This document shows positions 12,602-34,367 of a stretch of 64,000 nucleotides of DNA, piece by piece (the first letter of the stretch is position 1; each line of letters opens with the position of its first letter). The stretch comes from Atrina japonica. Lineage: Eukaryota; Mollusca; Bivalvia; Pterioida; Pinnidae. The position numbers and the translations under genes are program-made. Location of the stretch: contig BROG01000257.1 in the NCBI GenBank assembly GCA_030159075.1, positions 1 through 64,000 on the forward strand. Direction: 5' to 3'. Below the pieces are notes generated by a model that was not told where the DNA came from, ran no database searches, and was given only the letters and a program-made list of their open reading frames with translations.

Positions 12602-17959
<5,358 letters not shown>

Positions 17960-18764
17960 CGCATTATAATTCTATAGGAACATTTAAACAATTTCAACAA
18001 GTGCCCTATTTGTGTCAAGTTAAGGAATATTTATTTATATTTTACAAAGTATTTTGTGACAGATATTTCTGTTATGAATTGTACCATATTATAAGTAAAT
18101 ATTTGCATATCAGAACAAGAAGAAGTTTGGAATTATTTATCTAATCATTCATTTTATTTTATCCATTGTAGCTCAGATATTCTCTTTGCTTTGATGTATC
18201 TAAATTTTTTTCCTTAGTAAAGCATAACAAAAGTGTTTATGTACAGAATGAGAAATATGAAACCAGTGATACCGATTTGATAAACTACATACAATCAACA
18301 CATATAGTGATGAACACTGACCTTTAGAAGCAAATTCCGAGATGGGATCACAAGACATAAAATTAATTACTTTTAGTTGCAATTTGTTCACAATGTGATG
18401 CCACCTATCAGCTATAAAGATTCACCAACAGTTTACGCACGTCTGTCCGTCTTTTTCGGTTTGTTTAATATACGCCTGCGTAATAAGATATAAGATATCA
18501 CATTCGGAAATTGGCATGTAGAAAAATATTACAACAACTGTCACACTTGTTTTAGATGTCTCGAATACATTTATGACAATCATTTGAAATATCTAATCTA
18601 ATCTGAAATATTTGAATGGCTGTATTCCGTTTCCGTTCAACAATATATATGGAAATATCAAAACCAAGCTTCACCATTTTACAATACATTGTTAAAATTT
18701 TATATCACTTACAAGGTAACTTTATAACATACTTTGAGTCATTGGAAACAACTTGTGCATTTTA

Positions 18765-18770
18765 AATAAA
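18765..18770 (+). promoter_or_regulatory. candidate poly(A) signal of the E2-like gene
   Basis: AATAAA about 805 bases after the stop, the first perfect hexamer I see downstream. Another AATAAA lies about 65 bases further on. Confidence 0.4.
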
Positions 18771-19148
18771 AGCATTTAACTTAACAATTTGTTGTATGTA
18801 TTTATTTGTCACACTGGTTAGAATCACGTTGAAATAAAAATTCTGGTAGTGGTCTACATTAATAGCGTACAACTCAAATAGCTCGATATTTCGGGTACGA
18901 ATTCAATAATAACCTACAAATACATAATAAAATTATTAACACCATTTTGTCAGTTAACGTTTTTATTATTGTTCTCTGCTCGCCATTAAAGTAGTGATCT
19001 TTGCATATCACACGGTAGTCAGACTCAGTTTAACAACTACCTACAAACGGAGTCATACATTGCATTAAGCCAATTGTATAGATTCCTGATTCACGACTAA
19101 GGAAGTGACACTCTATATACATACATACATACATACAAGGGTTATATT
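18771..19148. other. non-coding spacer
   Basis: Nothing recognised. Confidence 0.45.
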
Positions 19149-19152
19149 TGTG

Positions 19153-19187
<35 letters not shown>

Positions 19188-19191
19188 GTGA
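19149..19191. repeat. (GT)n microsatellite
   Basis: About 43 bases of GT with one TTT interruption. Confidence 0.95.
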
Positions 19192-19484
19192 GTATGTGTC
19201 CTAGCAAAGGTGGGGACACAGACCTGAAGCGACATTATGAAAACTACAGAAAACCTGTAACCATGAACAAATTGTTTATACATTATGAAACCTGTTTGTA
19301 AAAAAGTGCTGGAATTTATTTCTTCAAGACAACTATGACATGATATATGATTCTGATGAAGACAATACTTCCACAATGACAACGTAAAGTCAAATCACAA
19401 ATGTATCTGTACACCACATACAAACTATTCCTTGTTGTGTATTTCCCTTCCAATCGACAAACACTGCATATGACATCATTATGG

Positions 19485-19694
19485 TGGTTACTTGTCCATC
19501 TGAAAATATAGATATCTTTGAACACATGAGCGTCTGTGTGTGCATATACACCCATACAAGCATACATGAATGTAACAGGATGGAAGAAAATGAATGTTAA
19601 TAAACCTTGAACAAAATTTAATTTTAATCATTGTCATGATGGTTAATTGTTTATCTGAAAATATATCTATGTTTAAACACATGAGCGTCAGCGC

Positions 19695-19697
<3 letters not shown>
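19485..19697. repeat. dispersed repeat family J, upstream part
   Basis: Internally duplicated: 'tctgaaaatatagatat' with 'acacatgagcgtctg' near 19499 recurs near 19653 as 'tctgaaaatatatctat' with 'acacatgagcgtcag'. A diverged relative lies at about 32370-32435 ('aaagatatacttgaatgc', 'gcgcgtctgtttgtg'), and the family resumes at 33500-34060. This shows the anomalous locus that follows lies inside a repeat. Confidence 0.55.
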
Positions 19698-19737
<40 letters not shown>

Positions 19738-19899
19738 AGAGAGAGATGAGGAGGAGAGGAGCGGGGGGAGACGAGAGAGAGATTGAGTAGAGAGAGAGAG
19801 AGTGAGGAGAGTTAGAGGATGATGTTGGATGAGAGATGAAGGATAAGGATTGGACGTGGAGAGCTGAGAGAGAGAGAGAGAGAGAGGAGAGTGAGAGAG
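19698..19899 (+). repeat. (GA)n repeat with a degenerate right half
   Basis: Clean GA to about 19731, then GA-like purine sequence with many single-base insertions and substitutions. The irregularity resembles noisy long-read consensus more than normal microsatellite decay. Confidence 0.8.
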
Positions 19900-20110
19900 A
19901 TGTTAACATGATGGAGAAAAAGTAAATAAAAACTGATCAAAAATTAATTTGGAGATCGTTTCCCCACAGGTCGAACTGAAAATTATAACTCCACGAAAGT
20001 TAATAACTAATCACCGGAACACCGTGAGATCAGTTTCTTGTGCGGTTGAAGACACTAAATGCCGGTAATGATTTTCTGTTTTATTATGGGTAAGCGTAAG
20101 CCGGACAGCG
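19900..20110 (+). repeat. first copy of a ~210-bp flank, duplicated at 25440
   Basis: Aligns end to end with 25440-25648 (shared words 'catgatggagaaaaa', 'caccggaacaccgtgagatc', 'tattatgggtaagcgtaagc'). The differences are mostly single-base insertions and deletions, for example ccggacagcg here against ccgacagcg there. The match stops abruptly at 20110, where the A-poor block begins. Confidence 0.85.
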
Positions 20111-25648
<5,538 letters not shown>

Positions 25649-26418
25649 TACCACATATCCTTTTAAACCAATCCAAAGAAGACAAAAGCGTTATATTCGG
25701 CAAATGTCCACTGTACAAAAATGTTTTTACGATATGATATTATCAACGTAACATGTGTTATAAGTCCTCACTAAAATAAGCAACGGATATATGAATGATA
25801 AGCTGTAGGGGTGAGAAAGTGATAGTAATAAGAGTATGAAATTTCCTACCCCATTGTGTCTTGGGGTGCAATGAAGCATATATACAAACTCACTCACTCA
25901 CACACTCATTCACTAACTAAAAAGTTCACTCTCTTGCACACTCACTCACACTCGTCACTTTTTATCACCATTTTCACAATCGCTCGAGTAAGTTAAGTAG
26001 CTAGAACATTCAATGCGCGATTCCTGATCCTTGATGCTTGACGCCTTTGAAACACGTTATAATATTTTGCCAAGTTACCACAAGATCAACATATGATGTA
26101 AAATACGAAATTCTTAAAGATTCGTTTGTGAATCTTTCGACAGACTTCTATTCAATGTTGTGAAAGGCTTTAAAAAGACTTTATTGACATAATGATGTGA
26201 AGAAACTCGTTTTATTCATGACTTTGTTTTGCACAGTTTGCATTTCGTGACTTAGATTAAAACTAACTTTGATTATATTTTATTATGCAATATGCATTGA
26301 ATATTAAGAATAGAAGGCTTAGATACTTAACGATATGGTGCTATATAATATTTATAACTAAATGATAACAAAGGTGTATAACTCTAAGGAGATTTTTTAT
26401 CATGGAACGGATATAAAA

Positions 26419-26449
<31 letters not shown>

Positions 26450-28419
26450 CATACACATACAGAGAGAGATAGAGAATACGCACGTTTTCATTCTAGTTTT
26501 TGTACAAAACCCGCTTACTTTATCTACTTTAATTCATTCAATGCAAATCGAGCCTTTGTCCCCCACAAAAATTGGATGCCCAGCATAATGAACATACCAA
26601 CACTAGAATACTCAGCATTTTATCTCCCCTGGGCCGAAGGGCAAATAGAGCTAATGTTATGATCTAATGTCTGTCTTCGTCTGTCCTTTGATTAACTTAT
26701 ATTTAAACGACATTTGGTATCTGAGATGTTTTATGTTTCTCAAGTAAACTTGAAGGGTGTCAGCCAAATTTAGCAGGGATCTTGGATTAAGGTCTTTACG
26801 TTTGCAAACAAAAAGGGAGAAGTACCAAAAAAGAACTCTAGATGGGATTTAAAGGGTCAAAACATGACACACCCTTCAAAATTTTATTCTCGTGAACAAT
26901 AACTCATCAATACGGATCAACTTCTTGTATACAAATATATTTGAGAAAGTTTTTCGGAATAATCTAAGGATGGAGTATTTTATTTAATCCGGACAGCTCA
27001 TATTCTGCATTCAATATATTCATTTCGAGCAAGTGATTTAAACATTACAATGACCCCTGAAGACTAGTGAGCAAGAGATGATACTCTTTTTATTAATACT
27101 ACATGGTGTCAGATATAGTTTAGAACTGATGTCATTATTTCTGTACCCGAGATCTTGACATTTTGATAGAAATGTTACGGCAAACAGGCGCCTCAAAAAC
27201 AAAAGTATATGTTACAAGTGTGTGCCACGGTAAATGACACCAAATGTTCCACAATGCCTTTAAACAAAATAGGATTGCACCTCTCATAGGGAAAGTTATG
27301 GAATTCTGTTCTGTGGAGGAGATTGGTACATAAGAGCGGCAAGTGTTTTCAAATACACTGCGAAATCCAAATAAATCGATTGTCATGTTTCTCACGGATT
27401 TACGCATTTTGAATATGGAGATCTAAGAGATGGATTTATTATAAGCAAGATAGCAGATTAATGGATCCGAGATGATAGAACCAGGTCAAGGTTATAAGGC
27501 AAAAAAAGAACCTTCCCAAGTATAATGGTCTGGTTAAACGAGCGGTTCAAATCATAGAACCCTCACCCATGGAATGTACCCATGACAATAACAATTGGAT
27601 TGATGTGTTACATATATATAATTTTATTGTACATTTTAGTATAACTTGTAGATCATTTTATATCAAAGCTATTTATTTTAAATTTTAGTTTTAGTGTAAA
27701 CGTACTTAGTAGGATATTAGCAGTAAGATAAATTCTATTTTAATCCAGACTGTTCGGGTTCGATATTCAAAAGATTTATTATTTAGCAAGTGATTAAAAG
27801 AGTAGATTAGCCGCTGAATATGATTTAAACAAGGATATTTAGTGAAATGATATTGACTTATTTTCAGTCGTATATTTTCTTTTAGGTCATACTCCATAAG
27901 GATCACAGGTCATTGTGACAGATATTGAAATGAACAGAAAACATTAATTGAAAAATTGACAAAAAAATTCTGACTATTGCCCTCTGGAGCCTCGGACCCC
28001 TTGCTTAATCTCATGTTAATCAAATATCTGCATGTCATTCGTGATTCAATAGGTGTAATGAAAGCATATTTAAATGTAAAATTTATATAAACGTATTTGT
28101 CATCCGATGAATGCAAGTATACGTGTGAATAGATGTACACCAAATACACCGTTCCGGAACAATACTCATTTCTAATCAAATGAGAATATCATTTAAGTTT
28201 TAACTTAAGATTTTTGCAATTCCTTTACAAATTTTAAAACTGACTAAAATAAACCCGAATATTTTTGTAACAAAAGAGCTTGAAAGGTAATAGCATGAGC
28301 AGGTAACTTATATCTAATATCCTAATTCCTAATGTCAAAAACTAGAGTAAATGGGTTATTATTTAGCTATCACTTCTGTGAAACGCCATCAAGAAATCAA
28401 ATAAATTTTTCATTCTAAT

Positions 28420-28422
<3 letters not shown>
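25649..28422. other. AT-rich non-coding spacer
   Basis: No gene recognised. Bases 26620-26960 (from 'tcccctgggccgaagggc') have the look of a common bivalve dispersed repeat, but no second copy is present here to confirm it. Minus-strand open frames at 27135-27407 and 27910-28179 have no motifs. Confidence 0.45.
26421..26457. repeat. (ACAT)n microsatellite
   Basis: About nine tetranucleotide units followed by a short GA run. Confidence 0.95.

Positions 28423-28497
<75 letters not shown>
28423..28497. repeat. (TA)n microsatellite, left flank of the Penelope-like element
   Basis: 75 bases of perfect AT repeat ending exactly where the element starts. Confidence 0.97.
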
Positions 28498-28500
<3 letters not shown>

Positions 28501-28530
28501 GAAATAAAAAGTCCTTGGTACAGTAGAAAT

Positions 28531-28800
28531 AGTAGAAAAAATATTATTCAGAACAACACATTCTTTTGATCATATTAAATAAAATTATACTTCTGTTAGC
28601 GCTTTCAGCCTTAGCGGCTCTTCAGACAGAGTAAAATGTTGTCTAGTGACAAATATTATTAACTGTGACGTCACCGTCATAGTGACGTTCAGTGGTAGCT
28701 ATTGCAGTTGAAAAATGTTAAATGTTATTTCCTGTTTAGTTTCGGATTAAAACATTTAATAAAATAGTCTTCTTTAGCTTTTCTTAAATTTTCGTCCTCA
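28531..28800 (-). repeat. left arm of the Penelope-like inverted repeat
   Basis: The native 3' end of the element. Compared with the right arm it retains 9 extra bases in the hammerhead-like motif and is otherwise nearly identical, so the arms are young or were made in a single event. Confidence 0.9.
28593..28629 (-). ncRNA. candidate minimal hammerhead ribozyme in the PLE 3'UTR
   Basis: On the minus strand, in order: CTGT (helix I, 5' strand); CTGAAGA (matches CUGANGA); GCC-GCTAA-GGC (helix II and loop); T; GAAA; GCGC (tiny helix III without loop); TA (the U-H of the cleavage site); ACAG (helix I, 3' strand, pairs with CTGT). Every conserved core element is present apart from one extra T before GAAA. 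Hammerheads with very short helix III are reported from Penelope-like elements and are thought to act as dimers. Self-cleavage here is inferred. Confidence 0.6.
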
Positions 28801-29855
28801 GACCAAATTTTAAAGAAGGGAAAAATCTCCAATTTTCCTTTTCCACATATCTCAAAATGTTCACTACACGGGCAGTTCCTAGTTGAAGGGTCCCTTATCT
28901 GTTGTCTATGGACCCGTACTCGGTCGAACAGTTTGGTTCCGGTTTGTCCTATATAGTTTTCTGTACATTCCGGGCATGTTGCACAATATATCAGGTTAGA
29001 TGTTTTGCAGTTCATATCAGCATTAACTTTAAATGTTTGCCCGTTCTTGAATGTTATTTTCTCGCCTTCCACAATATAGGCACATGTTCCGCACCGAGGA
29101 TCTCCGCATTTTGTCACCCTGTAGATATCGATGTCCGATGTGAATTTAGCTCTTGTTAACAGTTTTTTCAAGTTGGGAGCTTGTCTTCTGCTGTTAATTA
29201 GCTGATTCTCATTAAATAGTTCACTCATTTTAGTGGACTGATGGAGAATCGGAAGATATCTTTTTGCAGTGGTAAGTATGTTGTGATTCCTTGGATTATG
29301 TGTTATCACAAATGGAATATTTTTATATTGGTTTTCATTTGTTTCATGATCCGGTATTCTCCGTAATACTGTATTCGGGATGTTTTTCGCTTTTGTTATC
29401 GCTGCGTCGACGAGATTTTCTGGATACTGTTGTTTTCTTAGGTATTTTTTCAGTTCTTGTAATCTTCGTTCGCGCAGTGTTGTATCAATTTCAATGGTAC
29501 AGATACGTCTTGCCATATTAAAAGGAATGTTCCGTTTTGTATGTGACGGGTGGCAAGAATGAAAATTAAGATATTGATGTGTATCTGTATCTTTACAATA
29601 TAAATCTGTTTTTATAATTTAATCTTCCTTAATAATTAAAATGTCTAAAAACAGAAGTCTGGTTTCACTGAATTCCATCGTGAATTTTATCGATTCATGT
29701 AGGTTATTTATGAATTCATGAAATTTCACCAGATCTTCGCGGCATCTATTCCAAAAAATGAAGCAATCGTCTAAATATCGCTTCCAGTTTTCCTTTATGT
29801 AATTTTCAAAGGTTTGGTCGAAAGATAGATGTAAATTAGTATAAAGTTTTTCCTC
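28725..29855 (-). pseudogene. Penelope-like RT C-terminus plus GIY-YIG endonuclease, one internal stop
   Basis: Reading down from 29855 the frame gives LYTNLHLSFDQTF, then the reverse-transcriptase box RYLDDCFIFW (two Asp of motif C) and LLFLDILIIKED, then a TAA at 29619-29621. The same frame continues with TDLYCKDTDTHQYLNFHSC and CHPSHTKRNIPF into the 263-codon frame from 29516. That frame carries CGDPRCGTCAY, LIYCATCPECTENYIGQTG (the GIY-YIG core), LFDRVRVHRQQI and NCPCSEHFEICGKGK, and ends FNPKLNRK. Such enzymes nick the target (GIY-YIG) and copy the element RNA (RT). The RT N-terminal half is missing and one stop interrupts it, so this copy is dead as it stands, although the endonuclease part alone is open. 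Confidence 0.88.
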
Positions 29856-30026
29856 TGAGGACGAAAATTTAAGAAAAGCTAAAGAAGACTATTTTATTAA
29901 ATGTTTTAATCCGAAACTAAATAGGAAATAACATTTAACATTTTTCAACTGCAATAGCTACCACTGAACGTCACTATGACGGTGACGTCACAGTTAATAA
30001 TATTTGTCACTAGACAACATTTTACT

Positions 30027-30054
30027 CTGTCTGAAGAGCTGAAAGCGCTAACAG
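30027..30054 (+). ncRNA. hammerhead-like motif, helix II deleted
   Basis: Inverted partner of 28593-28629. CTGT, CTGAAGA, GAAA, GCGC, TA and ACAG are kept, but 9 bases of helix II and its loop are missing. It is almost certainly inactive. Confidence 0.6.
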
Positions 30055-30112
30055 AAGTATAATTTTATTTAATATGATCAAAAGAATGTGTTGTTCTGAA
30101 TAATATTTTTTC

Positions 30113-30115
<3 letters not shown>

Positions 30116-30149
<34 letters not shown>
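30116..30149. repeat. (TA)n microsatellite, right flank of the Penelope-like element
   Basis: 34 bases of AT repeat directly after the inverted arm. Confidence 0.95.
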
Positions 30150-30152
<3 letters not shown>

Positions 30153-30439
30153 CTATTTTTAGACCAGTCCATTATGGTAAGTAGGGTTAAAAGGGTTAAT
30201 ATCGTCAATATTTACGGTTTCAATCTATCAAATACCCAACTTTATTCTTTTTTTAATGACTTTGTATTTCCTTATCTCAGAAGGTTTTCAATTCCTCCTC
30301 GTAGTAAGTATGTTTACTCGTAAGAGCATTTTAAGTACAACTTTGATTCTTACTTGTAGTTAACTGTAGTCATATCAAATATTGTCCTCTGCTTTGGTGG
30401 TGGTTAAAATATACAGTATTTTATTCATACGGGACCAAA
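30150..30439. other. AT-rich non-coding spacer
   Basis: Nothing recognised. Confidence 0.45.
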
Positions 30440-30680
30440 CACAGTCGCGTATTGGTAGAACAATTACTCCCTAGCGGTAGGTTCCAAGTGCGATACTTTA
30501 CCAAGTTAAACCTTAATCTTAAAATGTAGTGACTGTTCATCCACTGGAACCTTAGCTGAGTTTTGTCAGAAAGATTGTCACCTTGCCTGCGGAACTTACT
30601 TTTAGATATTGTAACCTCCTATGAAAACTGGACGCCACCATATAACCGAAAAAAATGTTGAGTGCGGCGTTAAAGAGTAT
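30440..30680 (+). mobile_element. tRNA-derived SINE, family D, + orientation
   Basis: The head 'tcgcgtattggtagaaca' and 'taggttccaagtgcgata' (decayed A/B boxes) is followed by the body 'cagaaagattgtcacctt' and 'actggacgccacc', and the tail 'gttgagtgcggcgttaaag'. It is the only family D copy on the + strand. Confidence 0.7.
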
Positions 30681-31009
30681 TCAAGATACAAAAGACTCAT
30701 CAACAAAGCCATCATTACATTGGCTTCAGTTAAGATTCGTGGCACTTCATAACCTGATAACACCTTTTTTGTGACAAACTCTTTTTGGGATGTAAACCAA
30801 CAATTAACAGCAAATAATCATCCATAAGTACTTATCGATATATTGACCATCGATACAGCCTTTAAAGTCAACATATAACAAAATTTATGGTCGTTGTTGA
30901 TGACTTTGTTAAAATAGGAAAGTTTTGAGTTCGCGGATTGTGTATTATCATTAAAATTGTTCGTTCTATATAAAGTCAACAGATGATGTTTATTCCTCCA
31001 TTGCACCTG

Positions 31010-31115
31010 GTTCTGTATCTGGGTCATCCGGAGGTACGTGTTAGTTCAATGTTCACCATTTCTGTATAGTGTCTCCAGAATCACAAACGTTTTACACTTT
31101 GGTATCTGTGTAATA
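31010..31115 (-). repeat. dispersed repeat family AB, decayed
   Basis: 'caatgttcaccatttctgta' and 'ttttacactttggtatctgtg' match the end of the family. Diverged. Confidence 0.55.
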
Positions 31116-31876
31116 TTATTTAGCGCCCAACTCAATGCAATTATCATTTTATCCTTCTTTTAAATTACAGTGAATTCTAACTCTTATCGAACAATGAAAG
31201 GCAATTTCAGTGAACAAAAATATGAATTTTGCTCCTGTTAGATTTCAAAATCGGACTGACAATTGGTTATCCATTATTTGTTTATCCATTCCTTTGAAAA
31301 CAGGCGAAGATGGAGCAAAGAAAGACAGATCCTATGTTTGTACCAGGCTCTTAGAATAAATCATTCACCAGAGGAGAATGCCCTAGGATAACGTATGATT
31401 TGTGAAATGAAAACGCCAAAGACAGGACGGGAAGTTCGTGATATGAAAATTGAAATCGCCATAAAGGAAGGCGAGAAATAAATACATATAGTCATGTAAA
31501 GAAAGACGGACAACTTTTAACGATATAGATTGTCCAAAACAATAGCCGGCAAACTCACTGTATAATTGAATTAAGTTAATTTATTAAATATCAGTATTAT
31601 TAATCAGTAATCAAGTTCATTTTCTTTACATTATTATGTGATGTCATCAGTCACAAAATGTATATTTTGGATAACAACCAAAACAATAATTTTGAACCTA
31701 TTGTATGTACCTGTACACTAAATGACTTCTTGCTCAAGAAACAGACAGATGGCGTGTATTTCTGTCATCATGTTAATATAAATTTACTGACCAAAAACTA
31801 GTTGGGCTCTGGCTATATAAAATACTGAGATGTGACCAGATATATACAGAGATATGGAGACATGCATACAGGGGTT
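31116..31876. other. non-coding spacer
   Basis: Nothing recognised. Confidence 0.4.
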
Positions 31877-31878
31877 CA

Positions 31879-31952
<74 letters not shown>

Positions 31953-32066
31953 TATATACACACACAGACAAACAAACATACACACACAGATATATACATG
32001 TATATATATATACACAGACACACACAAACACACACACACACACACACAGACACACACACACAACCC
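31877..32066. repeat. compound (AC)n/(AT)n microsatellite
   Basis: Blocks of AC and AT repeat with ACAG interruptions. The several overlapping open frames of T/H/I/Y or C/V are products of the repeat. Confidence 0.97.
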
Positions 32067-32574
32067 ACACACGTTGGGGTAGTCCAGAACTCATATTGTG
32101 GACACTATTGACTGAATGTAAGCGTATATAAGTTGTACATTACATATTACAACCTTCTTGTAATGAAAGATATAAATCTACAACAGAGTGTGTCTTCCTC
32201 TTATAATGTCAACTCCTTCCACAACCTAAGTCATATCAGGTCAACAGGTCGTGAAGTAATGAAAAACGGTATGGTTGTTTTGTGATTCATATTGTATATT
32301 ACATACAAACTTCTCGTTCCATGTCCAACATTATCTTCCACATCAACCAACATTTCATGCAACCAATCAAAACATCGGTTGGGTGTATCGGTAATAAAGA
32401 TATACTTGAATGCATGCGCGTCTGTTTGTGAATACCTATCTGAATACCGTCTTCATTACCTGCCTTCCCAGTTCAATTTGTCCGTCTCTTCCTCATCCAT
32501 ACCATACCCACCTACCTTCCTACCGAACGAGACAAATATCTTGCTACCTACATACATACGAATGTAGGAAAAAA

Positions 32575-33145
32575 GACACAGGAAATAAAACACGGACAAA
32601 CGTCACAGGAAATAAATCACAAGAAAAAAAGTCACATTTTATATGGATATCATAATGTATATGGTAGTTTATGTGCAAAGAATATTGATATTTATGAGTT
32701 TGAAATGAGTTCATTTCACTGGAGCATCCATTGCCAAAAAAGAAAACAAACAGAACAAAAAACTAGATCATGGGCAGACAAAGTACATTTTGGGGGCTCC
32801 TCCATCGCCTTTAAATACTTTCTTCAGAATCATTGGACATCATTTTGTCCAGATAGAATGACAGAACGATTGACAAAGTCCAAATATATTGTCTCTTAAA
32901 ACTGGAAAAGGAAAAGGAAACAAATGGCAGAATAAAGCTGTGATTTTTCCTACATATCAAATTGTGACTTTTTTTGTGTGACATTTTTTCTGTTGGCTTT
33001 TTTCCTGTGGTTTGTGACTTTTTCCTACATATCAAATTGTGACTCTTTTTCGTGTGACTTTTTTTTCTTATGACTTTTTTCCTCAATAAATTGTTTTTTT
33101 TTTCCTGTGACTTTTTTTTCCTGTGACTTTTTTCCGGTTACCTTA
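32575..33145. repeat. inverted clusters of a 'gtgacttttttcc' word
   Basis: Left cluster 32575-32637 carries the reverse complement (ggaaataaatcac, aaaaaaagtcac). Right cluster 32938-33137 carries at least eight forward copies (tgtgacttttttcc, gtgactttttcc). Two longer units sharing 'cctacatatcaaattgtgac' occur at 32950 and 33026. The arrangement could form a long hairpin. Confidence 0.65.
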
Positions 33146-33479
33146 CATACAATAAGCCACCCATCAATCCTTCCCTGCATAATTGAACCAGCGGCTGAGA
33201 AAAAGGTCCTGATGACATACCAATGAAATGTTAGAAAACAAAGAATATTTATGACGTAAAATTTCTAATTCTGTTCGTTTTTCGCACTGGAAACAAAAAA
33301 GAACTGCTCAATTACGCTCAGTGATCATTCTCATATTATATTTAAAATCCACATTTTTTCAAGTTTCTGAAAAATATTAAAATCAACAATATCGCCATAT
33401 ATTGTCCTAAGGAGTCTTTTCGCACCCGCTAGCTCATACAGCATACATACAGAAGGGTGAAATTAATGTATGTTAATGC

Positions 33480-34060
33480 ACTTTTCCCTCATAAGCAAAA
33501 AGTAAAATGAATACCACAAAACTTGATATTTAATCGCCAGAACACTAAGATGTTCGATAGTATGAATTTCTAGTAACCATAGAGACAATAAAATGCCGGA
33601 ACTATCTAAGTACAAAATGTCATATCCTTTATTATAACGTTTTCCTGTTATTGTTATGAATAAACCCACGATACGTATACCGATACCACAACACAAATCT
33701 TTTTAAACCAATCCGTAAAAGTTAAACTATTATATTAACGCCAGTTGTGGTTGTATAAAGTTGTTTTAAAAGGGCTGTCTTGTCTGCAATAGATATTATC
33801 AACAATTTTTTTTCTATTGGTTAAAACATTGAAGGTATGTATATATCATTGTTCCGCATATAGCCAATGAAGGTATGCAAACATCATTGTTCCTTCGTAT
33901 AGCCATTGAAGGTATGTAAACATTATTGTTCCGTCATATTGTCATAAATCCTGAATATAATGTAGGAATGGATATATGTACGGTTTGCTGTAGGAAGGAG
34001 ACATAAGGTAATAGTAAGAAGACATTGTCATGCACCAGGTGCACTGATGCATATTTGTAC
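33480..34060. repeat. dispersed repeat family J, second copy
   Basis: Aligns with 25520-25830: 'atcgccagaacac', 'aatgccgg', 'ctttttaaaccaatccg', 'gatattatcaac', 'aatggatatatg' and 'gctgtaggaaggag' each have a counterpart in order. This gives an independent picture of the locus without the A-poor block. Confidence 0.6.
33830..33948 (+). repeat. ~40-bp tandem repeat, three units
   Basis: Units of 'tgaaggtatgcaaacatcat' followed by 'tgttccttcgtatagccat', diverged by a few bases each. Confidence 0.8.
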
Positions 34061-34286
34061 ATTCATTCATCTAACATAAATCTTCAAGTTTACACCAGGT
34101 ATGTATAATTGTTCTGTATATACACCTTGTTCATAATTTTATAAAGAAAACATATGTTTAAGAATATGTTTTCATTTTATATGTTGTATCTGAACACTCT
34201 AGGGTCCAATGCGAACAGAATGTTTCTGTACCACCTCAATTTTAAATGAATGGTTTTACTGCCCTCACGAGGTAAACAATAATAGA

Positions 34287-34287
<1 letters not shown>

Positions 34288-34363
<76 letters not shown>
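34288..34363. repeat. (AC)n microsatellite
   Basis: 76 bases of perfect AC repeat. Confidence 0.98.

Positions 34364-34367
<4 letters not shown>

Larger units (their letters stand above)
28498..30115 (-). mobile_element. 5'-truncated Penelope-like element with inverted 3'-end copies
   Basis: The element reads on the minus strand. From its 3' end it holds a ~190-base 3'UTR, a GIY-YIG endonuclease frame (28725-29516) and the end of the reverse transcriptase (to about 29855). It then abruptly meets an inverted copy of its own 3' end: 28531-28800 and 29855-30116 are inverted repeats covering the last ~75 coding bases and the 3'UTR. Inverted and partial-duplicate ends are known for Penelope-like elements. 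Both outer edges abut TA microsatellite, so the copy sits inside one (TA)n tract. A hammerhead-like motif lies in each arm. Confidence 0.85.

Noticed and set aside
31832..32131. T/H/I/Y and C/V open frames (also at 9141, 17006, 34177 and 55139)
   Set aside because: Translations of dinucleotide microsatellites.
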